NCBI GenBank assembly: GCA_945913255.1
Contig: CAMEDC010000002.1
Span: 83,153 to 147,152, forward strand
Direction: 5' to 3'
Length of the DNA: 64,000 bases
From: an uncultured Lachnospiraceae bacterium
GTDB lineage: Bacteria; Bacillota; Clostridia; Lachnospirales; Lachnospiraceae
The translations under genes were made by a program, and so were the position numbers. Every line of letters begins with the position of its first letter. Position 1 is the stretch's first letter. A model generated the notes under the pieces. That model was not told where the DNA came from and ran no database searches. It saw nothing but the letters and a program-made list of their open reading frames with translations. Below, piece after piece: positions 1 through 9,602 of the stretch.

Positions 1-1944
1 TCTGCCCTTGGAATCCGTGATATGCCCATCATCCAGCACCTGCAGCAAAATGTTAAATACATCCGGATGTGCCTTCTCAATCTCATCGAAAAGAACCACG
101 GAATAAGGATTTCTGCGCACCTTTTCGCTGAGCTGTCCGCCCTCCTCAAAGCCCACATAACCGGGCGGCGAACCAATCATTTTCGAAACCGAGTGCCCTT
201 CCATATATTCCGACATGTCCACCCGGATAATGGCATCTTCAGAACCGAACATTGCTTCCGCCAATGCTTTGGAAAGCTCCGTCTTCCCCACACCGGTAGG
301 TCCCAGGAAAAGGAACGAACCGATGGGACGCTTCGGATCTTTCAAGCCTACCCTTCCGCGGCGCATTGCCTTTGCGACCGCAGTCACGGCCTCCTCCTGT
401 CCAATCACACGCTTGTGCAAAATACTCTCCAGTTTTAACAGCCGCTCGCTCTCCTTCTGCGCCAGCTTCTGGACAGGGATTTTTGTCCACATGGCAACCA
501 CTTCCGCGATTTCATTCTCGCCTATGGTATAACGTTTGCCGGACTCCTTCTCCGCATCGCGCTTCTTCATGCGCTCATATTTCTTAATCAGCTCATCCTG
601 GTTTTTCTTAATCTCAGCTGCCTGTGTAAAGGCTTCCATACGGATGGAGCGCTCAATCTGCTGATCCATCTTCCTGATTTCATCCTGCAGTTCACGATGC
701 TTATCAGGTAAATCCATGGCGCGGAGTCTTGCACTTGCCGCTGCCTCATCAATCAAATCGATGGCCTTATCCGGCAGATTTCTGTCGTTGATATAGCGGC
801 TGGACAGTCTGACCGCCGCCTCTGTCGCTTCCCGGGAAATTGCCACCTGGTGATGCTCCTCGTACTTTCCCTTGACACCTTCCAGAATACGGATTGCCTC
901 TTCCTCAGTGGGCTCCTCCACGTTAACAGGCTGAAAACGTCTCTCTAAAGCAGCATCCTTTTCAATATATTTCCGATATTCCGCAATGGTTGTGGCACCT
1001 ATCATCTGCAACTCACCACGCGCCAAAGAGGGCTTTAAGATATTGGAGGCATCAATGGCTCCCTCTGCACCGCCCGCGCCGATGATGGTATGAAGTTCAT
1101 CCAGGAACAGAATAATATTTCCGTCCTCGATGACCTCCTTAATCACCTTCTTAATTCTTTCCTCAAACTCACCGCGGTATTTACTGCCGGCTACCATGCC
1201 GGACAAATCCAGGGTCAGCACTCTCTTATCCTTAACCGTAAAGGGTACCTTTCCCTCCACAATTCGAAGTGCAAGTCCCTCAACCACGGCGGTTTTCCCC
1301 ACACCGGGTTCCCCAATCAGACAGGGATTGTTTTTGGTACGCCTGCTCAAAATCTGTATGAGCCGACGGATTTCATCCTCTCTGCCGATAACAGGATCCA
1401 GTTTTCCCTCTCTCGCCATTGCCGTCAGGTCACGGCTGTACTGGTTCAGGGTGGCAGGCTTTCCTTTTCCCTGTCTTCTTCCAAGGTCTTCTTTATACAG
1501 GTTTCCATCCTGCCCTATGGCAACCAGTGTATCTGCATAAATTTTCTGCACATTGACACCAAGGGTATTCAACAACCGAACCGCCACATTCTCACCTTCT
1601 TTAATCAAAGCCATCAGAATGTGCTCCGTTCCCGTCTCTTTCTGTCCAAATCTGGCTGCCTGCCTGTGTGCTTCTTCCAGGACCCGCTGTGCTCTGGGAG
1701 AAAATCCCTCCCGTTCCTTGAGTCCCACACCGTTGTCAAAGGCAATCAGCTCCTGAATCATATTCATCACCTGGGAGATTTCCACACCGTTATCCGCGAG
1801 CACCTTATGTGCCACTCCCGTCTGCTCTTTTAAAAGTCCTGCCAGGATATGCTCCGTTCCCACATACCCCTGTTTCAGACTTCTGGCACATCTGGAAGCC
1901 AGATTCAAAGCTTCCTGTGCCTTATCCGTAAACTGTGACTGCAT
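1..1944 (-). CDS. clpC: ATP-dependent Clp protease ATPase subunit ClpC (C-terminus beyond window edge)
   Basis: AAA+ unfoldase that feeds substrates to ClpP in the cytoplasm. The first 648 residues are visible; the gene runs off the left edge, so about 150-170 C-terminal residues of a usual ~810 are missing. From the N-terminus one sees the Clp-N repeat pair ([16 protein letters not shown]), a first Walker A ([12 protein letters not shown], bases about 1281-1322), a UVR-like coiled segment (about 540-720), and a second Walker A ([11 protein letters not shown], about 265-300). The UVR linker separates ClpC from ClpA and ClpB. The ATG at 1942-1944 has AGAGGTAAGG just upstream. It follows the GntR-type regulator by 37 bp and is probably co-transcribed with it. 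The usual Firmicute partners ctsR-mcsA-mcsB are not upstream. Confidence 0.93.
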   Translation of the reverse strand, partial: MQSQFTDKAQEALNLASRCARSLKQGYVGTEHILAGLLKEQTGVAHKVLADNGVEISQVMNMIQELIAFDNGVGLKEREGFSPRAQRVLEEAHRQAARFGQKETGTEHILMALIKEGENVAVRLLNTLGVNVQKIYADTLVAIGQDGNLYKEDLGRRQGKGKPATLNQYSRDLTAMAREGKLDPVIGREDEIRRLIQILSRRTKNNPCLIGEPGVGKTAVVEGLALRIVEGKVPFTVKDKRVLTLDLSGMVAGSKYRGEFEERIKKVIKEVIEDGNIILFLDELHTIIGAGGAEGAIDASNILKPSLARGELQMIGATTIAEYRKYIEKDAALERRFQPVNVEEPTEEEAIRILEGVKGKYEEHHQVAISREATEAAVRLSSRYINDRNLPDKAIDLIDEAAASARLRAMDLPDKHRELQDEIRKMDQQIERSIRMEAFTQAAEIKKNQDELIKKYERMKKRDAEKESGKRYTIGENEIAEVVAMWTKIPVQKLAQKESERLLKLESILHKRVIGQEEAVTAVAKAMRRGRVGLKDPKRPIGSFLFLGPTGVGKTELSKALAEAMFGSEDAIIRVDMSEYMEGHSVSKMIGSPPGYVGFEEGGQLSEKVRRNPYSVVLFDEIEKAHPDVFNILLQVLDDGHITDSKGR

Positions 1945-1981
1945 CCTTACCTCTCATTCTGCCGTTTTTCGGCTTTTCAGT

Positions 1982-2350
1982 CTATCTGTACTCGTCATAA
2001 ATCTCATCGATCAGCTCATGAACCTCTTCTTTTGAGATGTTTTTACAGCTGCTCTTGGCAAGAATTACCTGCAATTCCTTTCTCAGTTCTTCTACTGCCC
2101 TCAGTCTGTCTACATCGATGGCAATTACAGCTCCACGCCTGCGGTCCACTTTCACATACCCTTCCTGCTTCAGCACAGTGTATGCCTTGTTTACCGTGTG
2201 CATGTTAATACCAATAGCATCAGCCAGCTGCCTTACACTGGGAAGGGAATCCCCCTCATGAAACCTGGAGGTTGCAATTCCCATAATAATCTGATTCCTT
2301 AACTGAAGATACAGCGCCTCATCACTGTTAAAATCAATCTCAATATACAC
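1982..2350 (-). CDS. GntR-family transcriptional regulator, YtrA type
   Basis: Short (122 aa) GntR regulator. It has an N-terminal winged helix (SLPSVRQLADAIGINMHTVN) and only a small C-terminal tail (VEELRKELQVIL...), as in the YtrA subfamily, which lacks a full effector domain. I place the start at the GTG at 2348-2350 because AAGGAGG (2357-2363) sits 6 bases upstream; an upstream in-frame extension to 2422 has no ribosome site. YtrA proteins usually repress an adjacent ABC transporter, but here the next gene downstream is clpC, so it may link clpC expression to an unknown signal (inference). Confidence 0.85.
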   Translation of the reverse strand: MYIEIDFNSDEALYLQLRNQIIMGIATSRFHEGDSLPSVRQLADAIGINMHTVNKAYTVLKQEGYVKVDRRRGAVIAIDVDRLRAVEELRKELQVILAKSSCKNISKEEVHELIDEIYDEYR

Positions 2351-2452
2351 CGGGAACCTCCTTCTTGCTACCGTACAGTAATTTACATTTCTGGTATATC
2401 TATCATAGCACAGATGCGTCACATGTCAACCGGATTTCATTCTCCATGCATG

Positions 2453-3532
2453 TTACTTTCTATCCGATGTGCTAAGCCAGGGAATTTCTTCGAAAATTTC
2501 AGGGTGGAAGCAATGCTCCCCTTCCCGAATGTCGTGGAAAAGCAACTCTGCTTTGTCATACAGTTCATACGCGCTCCGCACAATTTCCATTTGCTCAAAC
2601 ACATTTTTCAGTCCCCTCTCCCCGTTCAGATGATCGTCTCGGCAGGACTGTACAGCAAACGGTCTGGGCGCAATCAAAGAAGCAATATCTCCCATGTCCA
2701 TATGCTCCCAGAGATGCGGCACATAATTACAGCTGCAGTTTCCATTCAGTACCAGAAGGGAATCTCTGTAACCATACAGGTATCCGCTGATAATCGCCCG
2801 TTTTACCCGCTCATCCAATGCCGTAAGCCACAGGGTCTGCATACCTCCTCCGGAAAATCCCACACAACCGAGTTCAGAAACATCCCATTCCTTCCTTTCA
2901 TACAAATAGTCAATGAGCCTCATAAAATCCCAGGTACACATACCAATCACTGTCTGTCCCAGAGGCTCTGCCATATGTGCCAGCTGAAAACAGGTACTGT
3001 TCAGGAACTGCTCCGGCTCATCCCCCTGCAATGCCTCATCCCTTCTCTCACCGAATCCGCGACAATCCGGGCATACCGCCACATATCCCTGTCTGGCAAG
3101 CCGAAGTCCATAGTCATAATTGAACTGCTCAATGCTTTTCCTTACGGCCGGAATCTCGCCGCATCCTGCCACACTGTATTTTCCCGCTCCCATATGTCCG
3201 GGCAATGCCAGAAAGGTTCCTTTCTGCTCCCCATCCGGAATCAGAATGTAAACCGGCATCCATGTATCCGGCTCTACCTGCAGCAATACTTTCTCCCGCG
3301 AAATACCCTTTTCGAGTGATATGCGTTCCAGCAAAACCGGCTCCAGCGCACAGCTTTCCATGCGCGGCAATCCAATCAGTTCACCCAGCAGCTTTCTTGC
3401 TCCGCTTTTCCACTCCTCAAATTCCTTTCGGTTCTTCCCGCAAAAACAGTCACTGCGGGAAACCTTCCCGTACTTTTTCAACATTCCCGGAAGACTTCCG
3501 TAATACTTCTCTATTTTGATTGTCTCTTTCAT
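2453..3532 (-). CDS. alpha/beta hydrolase, acetyl-esterase-like
   Basis: A 359-residue alpha/beta hydrolase. The nucleophile elbow is GFSGGG (about residue 228). A later Asp in the SCRDDHLNG segment and the His in GEHCFHPE (near residue 340) complete a plausible Ser-Asp-His triad. An oxyanion-hole-like LALPGHMGAGK precedes it and CPDCRGFGERRD resembles the acetyl-xylan-esterase/dienelactone-hydrolase superfamily. No signal peptide is seen, so it is probably cytoplasmic and acts on imported acylated sugars or other esters. It lies directly downstream of the broken solute-binding-protein gene, consistent with having once belonged to a carbohydrate-uptake locus. Substrate unknown. Confidence 0.75.
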   Translation of the reverse strand: MKETIKIEKYYGSLPGMLKKYGKVSRSDCFCGKNRKEFEEWKSGARKLLGELIGLPRMESCALEPVLLERISLEKGISREKVLLQVEPDTWMPVYILIPDGEQKGTFLALPGHMGAGKYSVAGCGEIPAVRKSIEQFNYDYGLRLARQGYVAVCPDCRGFGERRDEALQGDEPEQFLNSTCFQLAHMAEPLGQTVIGMCTWDFMRLIDYLYERKEWDVSELGCVGFSGGGMQTLWLTALDERVKRAIISGYLYGYRDSLLVLNGNCSCNYVPHLWEHMDMGDIASLIAPRPFAVQSCRDDHLNGERGLKNVFEQMEIVRSAYELYDKAELLFHDIREGEHCFHPEIFEEIPWLSTSDRK

Positions 3533-3610
3533 ATCGATACCTCCATGTCCGCTTCAGCGGCATCTCCTTCATATGTGAAAGGGCACACTGTTCTTTCGCC
3601 ATTGGAACCG

Positions 3611-3643
3611 AAAAGAGGATACTCAATAAAAGTATCCTCTTTC
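3611..3643 (-). terminator. probable intrinsic terminator or intergenic hairpin
   Basis: A perfect inverted repeat (AAGAGGATACT / AGTATCCTCTT, 7-base loop) lies between the solute-binding-protein remnant and the esterase. On the minus strand it is followed by a short T run (CTCTTTT), so it can end transcripts of the remnant. Confidence 0.6.
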
Positions 3644-3666
3644 TCAGCAATTATTCCATATAAAAC

Positions 3667-4849
3667 TTACTTTGTCAATGCTTCATAGTACCGGCTGTAC
3701 TGTTTCTGTTTCACATCCAGTGTCTCCTGAAGCTTCAGAGCACTTAGACCTTCAATATAGCTGTCAAAGTTATCAAGGCTCTTTGTTCCTGTAATAAACG
3801 CAGTTGCATTTTCATTGACATAAGTTTCAATATCCACCATGTAAGTGTTGATGACTTCGGACTCATCTACAGTGGAATAAATGAAGGGCCAGGGATCAAC
3901 CACGAACTGCTCCTGCCATGCATTACACTCTGCGTGCCAGTCGGCAACCAGCGCATCGGTAGAAACAACAGACTGCTGTGCGGGGAATACGAAAGAAGGA
4001 TTGATTCCCAGCTGCTGCAGCCAGTCATTATCACTAGCCTGTACCGTATAAGTCTTTTTGCCGTTGGCATCTACTGTATAGCTCTCTCCCTCAATACCCC
4101 ACTGATACATGGTCTGGCAGGGCTCGCTCATGGCAAAGTCAAGGAATTTGCACGCCAGTTCAATATTCTTGGAAGAAGAATTTACACCGAACATATTGCC
4201 GAGTTCCACACGTCCAACATAGTAGCCATCATGTGTTCCGGAAAGAGGTGCCGCACCCACAAAAGCAGTTGCCGCGGTACCATCGTAGTAAGGAAGTACA
4301 TTACTGTACATCATAGACATTGCCCAGCTGAAGTCAAAAGCGACACCGGTCAGGTCATTTGAAATACGTTCAATCACCTGATCTCTGTCAAGGGAAGTAT
4401 ATTCAACCTCAAGAAGTCCTTCCGTGTAAAGCCCATTCAGGAATTCCAGGTATGCCTTAAAGTTCTCGGAGTCTGCATACGCATAAGTTACATTTCCTTT
4501 ATCATCAGCCTGGAAGCCGCTCACAAGGTCAAGGCCAAATGCCGGACCAAACATATAAGGCAGAAAATCAGCCATGATACTCATGGGAATCTCATCGGTA
4601 GCATCCCCATTTCCATTCATATCGTTCTCTTTAAAGTAGCGAAGCAGTGCAACAAAATCATCCAGATTCTCAGGTGCCTTCATTCCCGCCTCATCCAGCC
4701 ATTTCTGGTTATACATGAGAACCGGCTGATAATCCTTACCCACATTGGTTCCGGGAACATAATAGATGTGACCGTCTTCTGCGGTAATCTCTGCCTTGAT
4801 TATCACGCTTCAAATTTTTCTTCCATCTGTGTTTTGTCTCAGCTTTCAT
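3667..4849 (-). pseudogene. family 1 extracellular solute-binding lipoprotein, internally deleted and frameshifted
   Basis: Bases 3667-4806 encode the C-terminal ~375 residues of a LplA/YtcQ-type sugar-binding lipoprotein (YNQKWLDEAG, GNGDATDEIP, GVNSSSKNIELACKFLDF); the family is usually 500-550 aa. Just upstream an ATG at 4847-4849 with a ribosome site (AAAGAGG) begins a basic signal-peptide start (MKAETKHRWKKNLKR), but this is in another frame and passes straight into the mid-protein segment near base 4805. The hydrophobic signal core, lipobox and roughly 130-150 residues are therefore missing and the two ends are joined out of frame. No permease genes accompany it. Expected to be non-functional. 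Confidence 0.8.
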
Positions 4850-4980
4850 GTCTATACCTCTTTGTTGCACTATGTGGTTATTTTCCATACTTTTCGTTTC
4901 CTCAAAGCTCCTTCAGCATACATTTTTTCTATTCTTTTGTACAGAATCAAAATCGGAATGGTTATTTTACATAAACAAAA

Positions 4981-5028
4981 ACGGCAAAAAATGAATCTCC
5001 TGTTCAAGATGCATCATTTTTTTGCCGT
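4981..5028 (-). terminator. intrinsic terminator downstream of AraC-type remnant
   Basis: Inverted repeat ACGGCAAAAAATGA (4981-4994) / TCATTTTTTTGCCGT (5014-5028) with a T-rich tail on the minus strand. It lies between the AraC remnant and the solute-binding-protein remnant. The rest of 4850-5084 is AT-rich and holds no gene that I can see. Confidence 0.65.
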
Positions 5029-5084
5029 CACTGTTCTTTTATTTATCTATTCACTTTTTGAAGCTTTACAAAAACATTTTCCCG

Positions 5085-5637
5085 TCACTCTTCGTAATCA
5101 CTGGGATTGATGCCCATAATACTCTTAAACTTCCTTCGAAAAGTCAACTGATTGGTATAACCGCACAGAATTGCCACCTCAGACAAAGAATACTTTTTCT
5201 CATTCAGAAGTTCTGCCGCTCTGCGAATTCTCCTGTTCTGAATATGCTGCAGATAGGTGACGCCATACCGCTTCCTGCATAACAGAGACAAGTATTTGCT
5301 GCTGACCTTAAAGTGCTCCGAAATGCTCTGAAGAGACAGCTCTGAATCATAACAGTTCTCATCAATATATTGTATGATTTCATCCTCCAACCGGGAATCT
5401 GCTTCCGCCTGCACTGCTTGTTCATGCAGAGAATCCGCAATGGAACAGAGTGCCGCTTCATAATAATCGAAAACCTCCTGTAAAGTGGCAAGTCCCCGGT
5501 ACTTCTCGATGTTGATATGCGTTGTATTCAGTTTCATAGAAAATAAACGCCGTATACACAATCAGGCAGGTAAAAATAACCAGAATATACGTAAAAAACA
5601 GACGTTTAAACAGCTTGCTCTGAAATAACTCTTTCAA
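5085..5637 (-). pseudogene. AraC-type membrane sensor/regulator, internally deleted and frameshifted
   Basis: The 3' part encodes a full AraC HTH pair (LSLQSISEHFKVSSKYLSLL ... LSEVAILCGYTNQLTFRRKF ... GINPSDYEE). The 5' end, from a TTG at 5635-5637 behind a GGGGG ribosome site, encodes a basic start followed by a transmembrane helix (KRLFFTYILVIFTCLIVY) in a different frame. Intact two-TM AraC sensors of this kind are about 750 aa with an extracellular Cache-like domain. Here the whole middle is gone and the ends meet around base 5535, out of frame. The family normally controls adjacent sugar ABC transporters, which fits the broken solute-binding gene downstream. Confidence 0.75.
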
Positions 5638-5656
5638 TGGTAATCCCCCATAATCT

Positions 5657-5691
5657 GCAACGAGCAGTTCGCTGTGCGGACTGCTCGTTGC
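5657..5691 (-). terminator. strong stem-loop after the SH3-protein gene
   Basis: A perfect 12-bp stem GCAACGAGCAGT / ACTGCTCGTTGC lies 7 bases past the stop of the SH3 gene. There is no good T run on the minus strand, so it may act as a 3' stabiliser as much as a terminator. Confidence 0.5.
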
Positions 5692-5697
5692 TTTCCA

Positions 5698-7185
5698 TTA
5701 TTGCTCTTCATCCCCATCATAATTCAAAAACTCAAACTCGAATTCATCGTCATCATCGGCCATGAAATTCTTCGCCTGCCAACCGGGCTGTGTATTTCCC
5801 TGTTTGGGCTGGGGCTTGGGTTTCCCGGCTGCCGGCTGCTCAGGTCTTTCTCCGACAGGTGGCTGTCCCTGAGGCGTTCCTGCAGGTCTTGCCCCGGCGG
5901 GTCTTTGTCCTTGTGGTGCTCCTGCAGGTCTTGTTCCGGCAGGTCTTTGTCCCTGTGATGCTCCCGCAGGTCTTGCCTCGGCGGGTCTTTGTCCCTGAGG
6001 TGCTCCTGCAGGTCTCGCTCCTGCGGGTTTCTGACCCTGAGGCGCTCCTGCAGGTCTTACTCCGGCGGGTTTCTGACCCTGTGGCGCTCCTGCGGGTCTT
6101 GTCCCGGCAGGTCTCTGCTTATCTGCCCCTACCGTATGCATTACTTTCTGTCCGGCAGGTCTTGAAGCTTCTCTTCTTCTCAAGGTTTCTCTTTCTACCT
6201 CGTTAAAATACTCCGCATCCGACATATCCTTCATCTTAAAGAACAGAAGCGCGGCTCCAGCAGCAGCTCCCACCAGAAGGATTACAAGAATAATAATCAC
6301 AACCTTTTCACTTTTGACCTTTTTCTCCAGTTTCTCATATTCCGTTACATTGCTGGCCATCTTGTCAAAGATATCCTGAATCACATAACCCTCATTGGTC
6401 TCCGTCACTACAAGATACCATTCTCCGTCCTGCAATACTGTCTCATATGCCTTCTTCGTCTCAGGCTCCGGCGTTGACTCCGGTTCCGCTGCAGGTTCTT
6501 CCGCAGGCTGTTCCGGTTCCTCGGTATAGGGTGTCAGCTCCTCAGAAAGATTGGCATAATCTGAACGGATAAAGCCTTCCACTGTCGAACCGTTTGATAT
6601 GAAATTCACCTGATACCAGGTTTTCCCGTCTGTTCCGGTTGCCTGTCCGGTCACCGTCAATGCAAGTCCACTGGAAGCAGTTGTTACAATCTGGCTGGTA
6701 GTAGACGCATTGCTGCGGATTCTCACTGATTGTCCGCCTGTGACAGTTGCACTGACAGGATTCACCGCTGATACTTCTGCCGGTGTCTCAGTGGTGCTGC
6801 CGGATGAACTGCTGGATGAGCTTCCGGAGGATGAACCGCCTGAAATACCGCTCTCATCCGTAACCTGCAGCAAGTCAGAACGGATATAGCCGTTTACGCC
6901 GTCAACCGTCACCTGATACCAGGTGTAACCATCACTTCCCTGTACAGAACTGTTGATGACTACTTCCTTATCTTTTGCAGCACTTGCCACCATCTCGCTT
7001 GAGACGGCAGCTTCCTTCCGGACCTTTGCTCCATTTGCTGCCGTAACTTTTCCTTTACCCGCCGCATAGCTTACTACCGAAAACCCATCCGCGAATATTC
7101 CCAGCAGGATCACAAACACCAGAGCCATTGCTCCAAGCAGGAATTGTTTTTTCCCCAGTAACTCTCTTGTTTTTTTCATACGCAT
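5698..7185 (-). CDS. bacterial SH3-domain membrane protein with repetitive Pro/Ala/Gly/Gln cytoplasmic tail
   Basis: 495 residues. A basic N-terminus and hydrophobic segment (FLLGAMALVFVILLGIF) act as signal or anchor. Two bacterial SH3 domains follow (about 38-112 and 137-217; GANGAKVRKEAAVSSEMV and GGQSVRIRSNASTTSQIV starts, both ending GYIRSDL or GFIRSDY), joined by a Ser/Gly linker. Next come an acidic Pro/Glu stretch, a second transmembrane helix (about 295-315, VVIIILVILLVGAAAG) and a cytoplasmic tail built of six 14-residue repeats on the theme RPAGAPQGQKPAG, ending in an acidic patch (DDDDEFEFEF). SH3b domains usually bind peptidoglycan stems, so it probably senses or anchors to the wall; the tail may be a scaffold. 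Not a recognised named gene. Confidence 0.7.
   Translation of the reverse strand: MRMKKTRELLGKKQFLLGAMALVFVILLGIFADGFSVVSYAAGKGKVTAANGAKVRKEAAVSSEMVASAAKDKEVVINSSVQGSDGYTWYQVTVDGVNGYIRSDLLQVTDESGISGGSSSGSSSSSSSGSTTETPAEVSAVNPVSATVTGGQSVRIRSNASTTSQIVTTASSGLALTVTGQATGTDGKTWYQVNFISNGSTVEGFIRSDYANLSEELTPYTEEPEQPAEEPAAEPESTPEPETKKAYETVLQDGEWYLVVTETNEGYVIQDIFDKMASNVTEYEKLEKKVKSEKVVIIILVILLVGAAAGAALLFFKMKDMSDAEYFNEVERETLRRREASRPAGQKVMHTVGADKQRPAGTRPAGAPQGQKPAGVRPAGAPQGQKPAGARPAGAPQGQRPAEARPAGASQGQRPAGTRPAGAPQGQRPAGARPAGTPQGQPPVGERPEQPAAGKPKPQPKQGNTQPGWQAKNFMADDDDEFEFEFLNYDGDEEQ
5841..6118 (-). repeat. 42-bp coding minisatellite (RPAGxPQGQxPxGx units)
   Basis: About six imperfect tandem 42-bp units inside the SH3-protein gene, each encoding a 14-residue Arg-Pro-Ala-Gly-rich unit. 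All are in frame, so unit gain or loss would only change tail length. Confidence 0.85.
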
Positions 7186-7191
7186 TCCTTT

Positions 7192-7641
7192 CTAGCCTCT
7201 TGTAAAACGCTTTTGGCCTTCTTCTCCCTTCTGGCTGAAGCCAAATCCCTCAATTTCCTTATGATGCTTTTCTCTCTGCTCCGCTTCCATCATGCGATGT
7301 ACCTTTATTTCACATTCCGGGCAATACCTGCCGGACCGTATGGGCTTTCCGCATACTTCGCAATATAAAAAGGTTCTCGAATCCGCCGTTACTTCCAGTC
7401 TTCCCTCTTTCAGCATATGACGAATCGTACGCTGCGGAATCCCGATTGCACTCTCAATCTGTGCCGCTGTTGCACCTCTGTGTTCTTCAATATAAAGCCT
7501 CACCTTTCCGTAATCATCATAGGCTACTGCTCCGCAATCTTCACACCGGTACTCACCAACGCCCTTAAATACCATCACTCCGCCACATTTTTCACAGGTA
7601 TGCGGAATATGATATTCATCCTTAAAAAATACGTTGTCCAT
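7192..7641 (-). CDS. zinc-ribbon / helix-turn-helix protein
   Basis: 149 aa. An N-terminal four-cysteine ribbon (CEKC ... CEDC, residues 16-36) is followed by a short helix-turn-helix-like segment (ATAAQIESAIGIPQRTIRHMLKEG), then a second four-cysteine knuckle (CEVC ... CPEC) and a charged tail. The arrangement recalls YvyF-type proteins of flagellar operons, but no flagellar gene is nearby, so I leave it unnamed. The ATG at 7641 has GGGGAGG upstream. It is 6 bp from the SH3-protein gene and likely co-transcribed with it. Confidence 0.65.
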   Translation of the reverse strand: MDNVFFKDEYHIPHTCEKCGGVMVFKGVGEYRCEDCGAVAYDDYGKVRLYIEEHRGATAAQIESAIGIPQRTIRHMLKEGRLEVTADSRTFLYCEVCGKPIRSGRYCPECEIKVHRMMEAEQREKHHKEIEGFGFSQKGEEGQKRFTRG

Positions 7642-7683
7642 ACACTCGCCTCCCCTCGGTTCGTTTTTGCCATTTGAACAATT

Positions 7684-8961
7684 CTATGCCTCGTCAATGG
7701 CTTTTCCGATGTCATGGCGCATATATTTATTATCAAAGGTAACCCATTCCGTTGCCTCGTATGCCTTGGCACGGGCTTCCTTCAGAGTTGCCCCCTTGGC
7801 TGTCACACCGAGCACACGTCCGCCATTTGTGACAATCCTTCCCTTATCGTCAAACTTGCTTCCTGCATGGAAACAATAGTAATCCTCTTTTCCTTCAAAG
7901 TGCTCCAAACCTTTGATTTCAAAGCCTTTCTGATAGGACACCGGATAACCGTCGGATGCCAGTACCACGCAGACTGCCGCATTGTCCTCAAATTGTAAGT
8001 CCACCTGGTCAAGCGTTCCGTCAATGCAGGCATCAATGACATCCATAATATCATTCTTCATCCTGCACAGCACCACCTGTGCCTCCGGATCACCAAATCT
8101 CGCATTGTACTCCAGCACTCTTGGTCCGTCCGGAGTCAGCATCAGACCGAAGAAAATAACTCCCTTGAACTCTCTGCCTTCTGCCGCCATGGCATCCACC
8201 GTAGGCTGATAAATATATTTTTTACAGAACGCATCCACTTCCTCCGTATAGAAAGGACTGGGTGAGAAATTGCCCATGCCGCCGGTATTGAGCCCCTGAT
8301 CGCCGTCCTTTGCGCGCTTGTGATCCTGAGCGGAAGTCATAGGCTTAATTGTTTTTCCGTCCACAAAGGAAAGCACGGAAACCTCGCGTCCCGTCATAAA
8401 CTCTTCAATCACCATTCGGTTGCCTGCGCTGCCGAAATGTTTGTCCAGCATGATTTCCCGCACACCGGCTTTTGCTTCTTCCAGAGTATTACAGATCAGA
8501 ACACCTTTTCCGAGTGCCAGCCCGTCCGCCTTCAGCACGATGGGCATTTTTGCTGTTTCCAGATAGGCAAGTGCCTGATCCGGATCATCAAAGGTCTCGT
8601 AAGCTGCCGTGGGAATATGATACTTTTTCATCAAATCTTTGGAAAATGCCTTGCTTCCCTCCAGAATCGCCGCGTTTGCCCTCGGTCCGAACACTCTGAA
8701 TCCTTCTGCTTCCAGCGCATCCACCAGACCTCCGACCAGCGGATCATCCGGTGCCACAAACACCAAATCCACTTTCTTTTCTTTCGCATAGGCAATAATT
8801 TTGTCAAACTCCATCACACCGATACTCGGCTCACACTCTGCAATCTGCGCAATTCCGGCATTTCCAGGTACACAGTAAAGTTTGTCCACTCTCCTGCTCT
8901 TCTTCATGCTGACTGCGATTGCATGCTCACGTCCGCCGCCGCCTACAATTAAAACCTTCAT
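7684..8961 (-). CDS. purD: phosphoribosylamine-glycine ligase
   Basis: GAR synthetase; joins glycine to phosphoribosylamine with ATP, the second step of de novo purine synthesis. Full length (425 aa) ATP-grasp enzyme with N-terminal [17 protein letters not shown]-grasp residues (VLKADGLALGKGV), and the family block YNARFGDPEAQVVL. I choose the ATG at 8959-8961 because it overlaps the purN stop as ATGA, the usual coupled junction; a start at 8973 is also open. Last gene of purE-purM-purN-purD. Confidence 0.95.
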   Translation of the reverse strand: MKVLIVGGGGREHAIAVSMKKSRRVDKLYCVPGNAGIAQIAECEPSIGVMEFDKIIAYAKEKKVDLVFVAPDDPLVGGLVDALEAEGFRVFGPRANAAILEGSKAFSKDLMKKYHIPTAAYETFDDPDQALAYLETAKMPIVLKADGLALGKGVLICNTLEEAKAGVREIMLDKHFGSAGNRMVIEEFMTGREVSVLSFVDGKTIKPMTSAQDHKRAKDGDQGLNTGGMGNFSPSPFYTEEVDAFCKKYIYQPTVDAMAAEGREFKGVIFFGLMLTPDGPRVLEYNARFGDPEAQVVLCRMKNDIMDVIDACIDGTLDQVDLQFEDNAAVCVVLASDGYPVSYQKGFEIKGLEHFEGKEDYYCFHAGSKFDDKGRIVTNGGRVLGVTAKGATLKEARAKAYEATEWVTFDNKYMRHDIGKAIDEA

Positions 8962-9602
8962 CTGTTTGTCCATGCCTTTCTTACTCTTCTGACCTTGTTG
9001 TTCTTTACTTCGATTCTTCCGTTTGCAATATCGTCAATTGCCTGAGGCAGTAATACCCACTCTGCCTGCTCCATGACACGATGCTGCAGGATTTCCGGTG
9101 TGTCATCCTCTTCCACTGCCACAGCCTTCTGTGCAATAATCGGTCCTTCGTCCATTCCCTCATTCACAAAATGTACGGTAGCACCAGTCACCTTCACGCC
9201 GCGCTCCAGAGCCTTCTCATGTACCTTCAGTCCATAATACCCCACACCGCAAAAGGAAGGAATCAGAGAAGGATGAATGTTGATAATCCGGTTGGAGAAT
9301 TTTGCCACCATCTCCTCGGGAATCTTAACCAGGAATCCTGCCAGTACGATAAGATCCGGATTCAGATCACACATTTTTTCCGTGAAAGCTCTGTTAAAGC
9401 TCTCCCTGTCGGGATACTCCTTCGGCGACATACAAATGTCGGGAATCCCATGATTCTGAGCACGGGTCAGAGCCTTCGCCCCGGCATTGTTGCTGATAAC
9501 CGCAAGGATCTCCGTATTGGTAATTTTCTGATTGTCAATGGCATCCAGAATAGCCTGCAGATTGGTCCCGCCGCCGGATACACATACAACTGCCCTTAAC
9601 AT
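8958..9602 (-). CDS. purN: phosphoribosylglycinamide formyltransferase
   Basis: Transfers formyl from 10-formyl-THF to GAR in purine synthesis. 214 aa, normal for PurN. The substrate loop [13 protein letters not shown] is at the N-terminus; the folate and catalytic region contains [11 protein letters not shown], the catalytic His in [17 protein letters not shown], and the Asp of that segment. The start overlaps the purM stop by 7 bases and the stop overlaps purD by 4, so translation is coupled. Confidence 0.95.
   Translation of the reverse strand: MLRAVVCVSGGGTNLQAILDAIDNQKITNTEILAVISNNAGAKALTRAQNHGIPDICMSPKEYPDRESFNRAFTEKMCDLNPDLIVLAGFLVKIPEEMVAKFSNRIINIHPSLIPSFCGVGYYGLKVHEKALERGVKVTGATVHFVNEGMDEGPIIAQKAVAVEEDDTPEILQHRVMEQAEWVLLPQAIDDIANGRIEVKNNKVRRVRKAWTNR

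Noticed and set aside
22..1833. Several plus-strand open frames
   Set aside because: They are antisense shadows of clpC, whose minus-strand translation carries clear AAA+ motifs.
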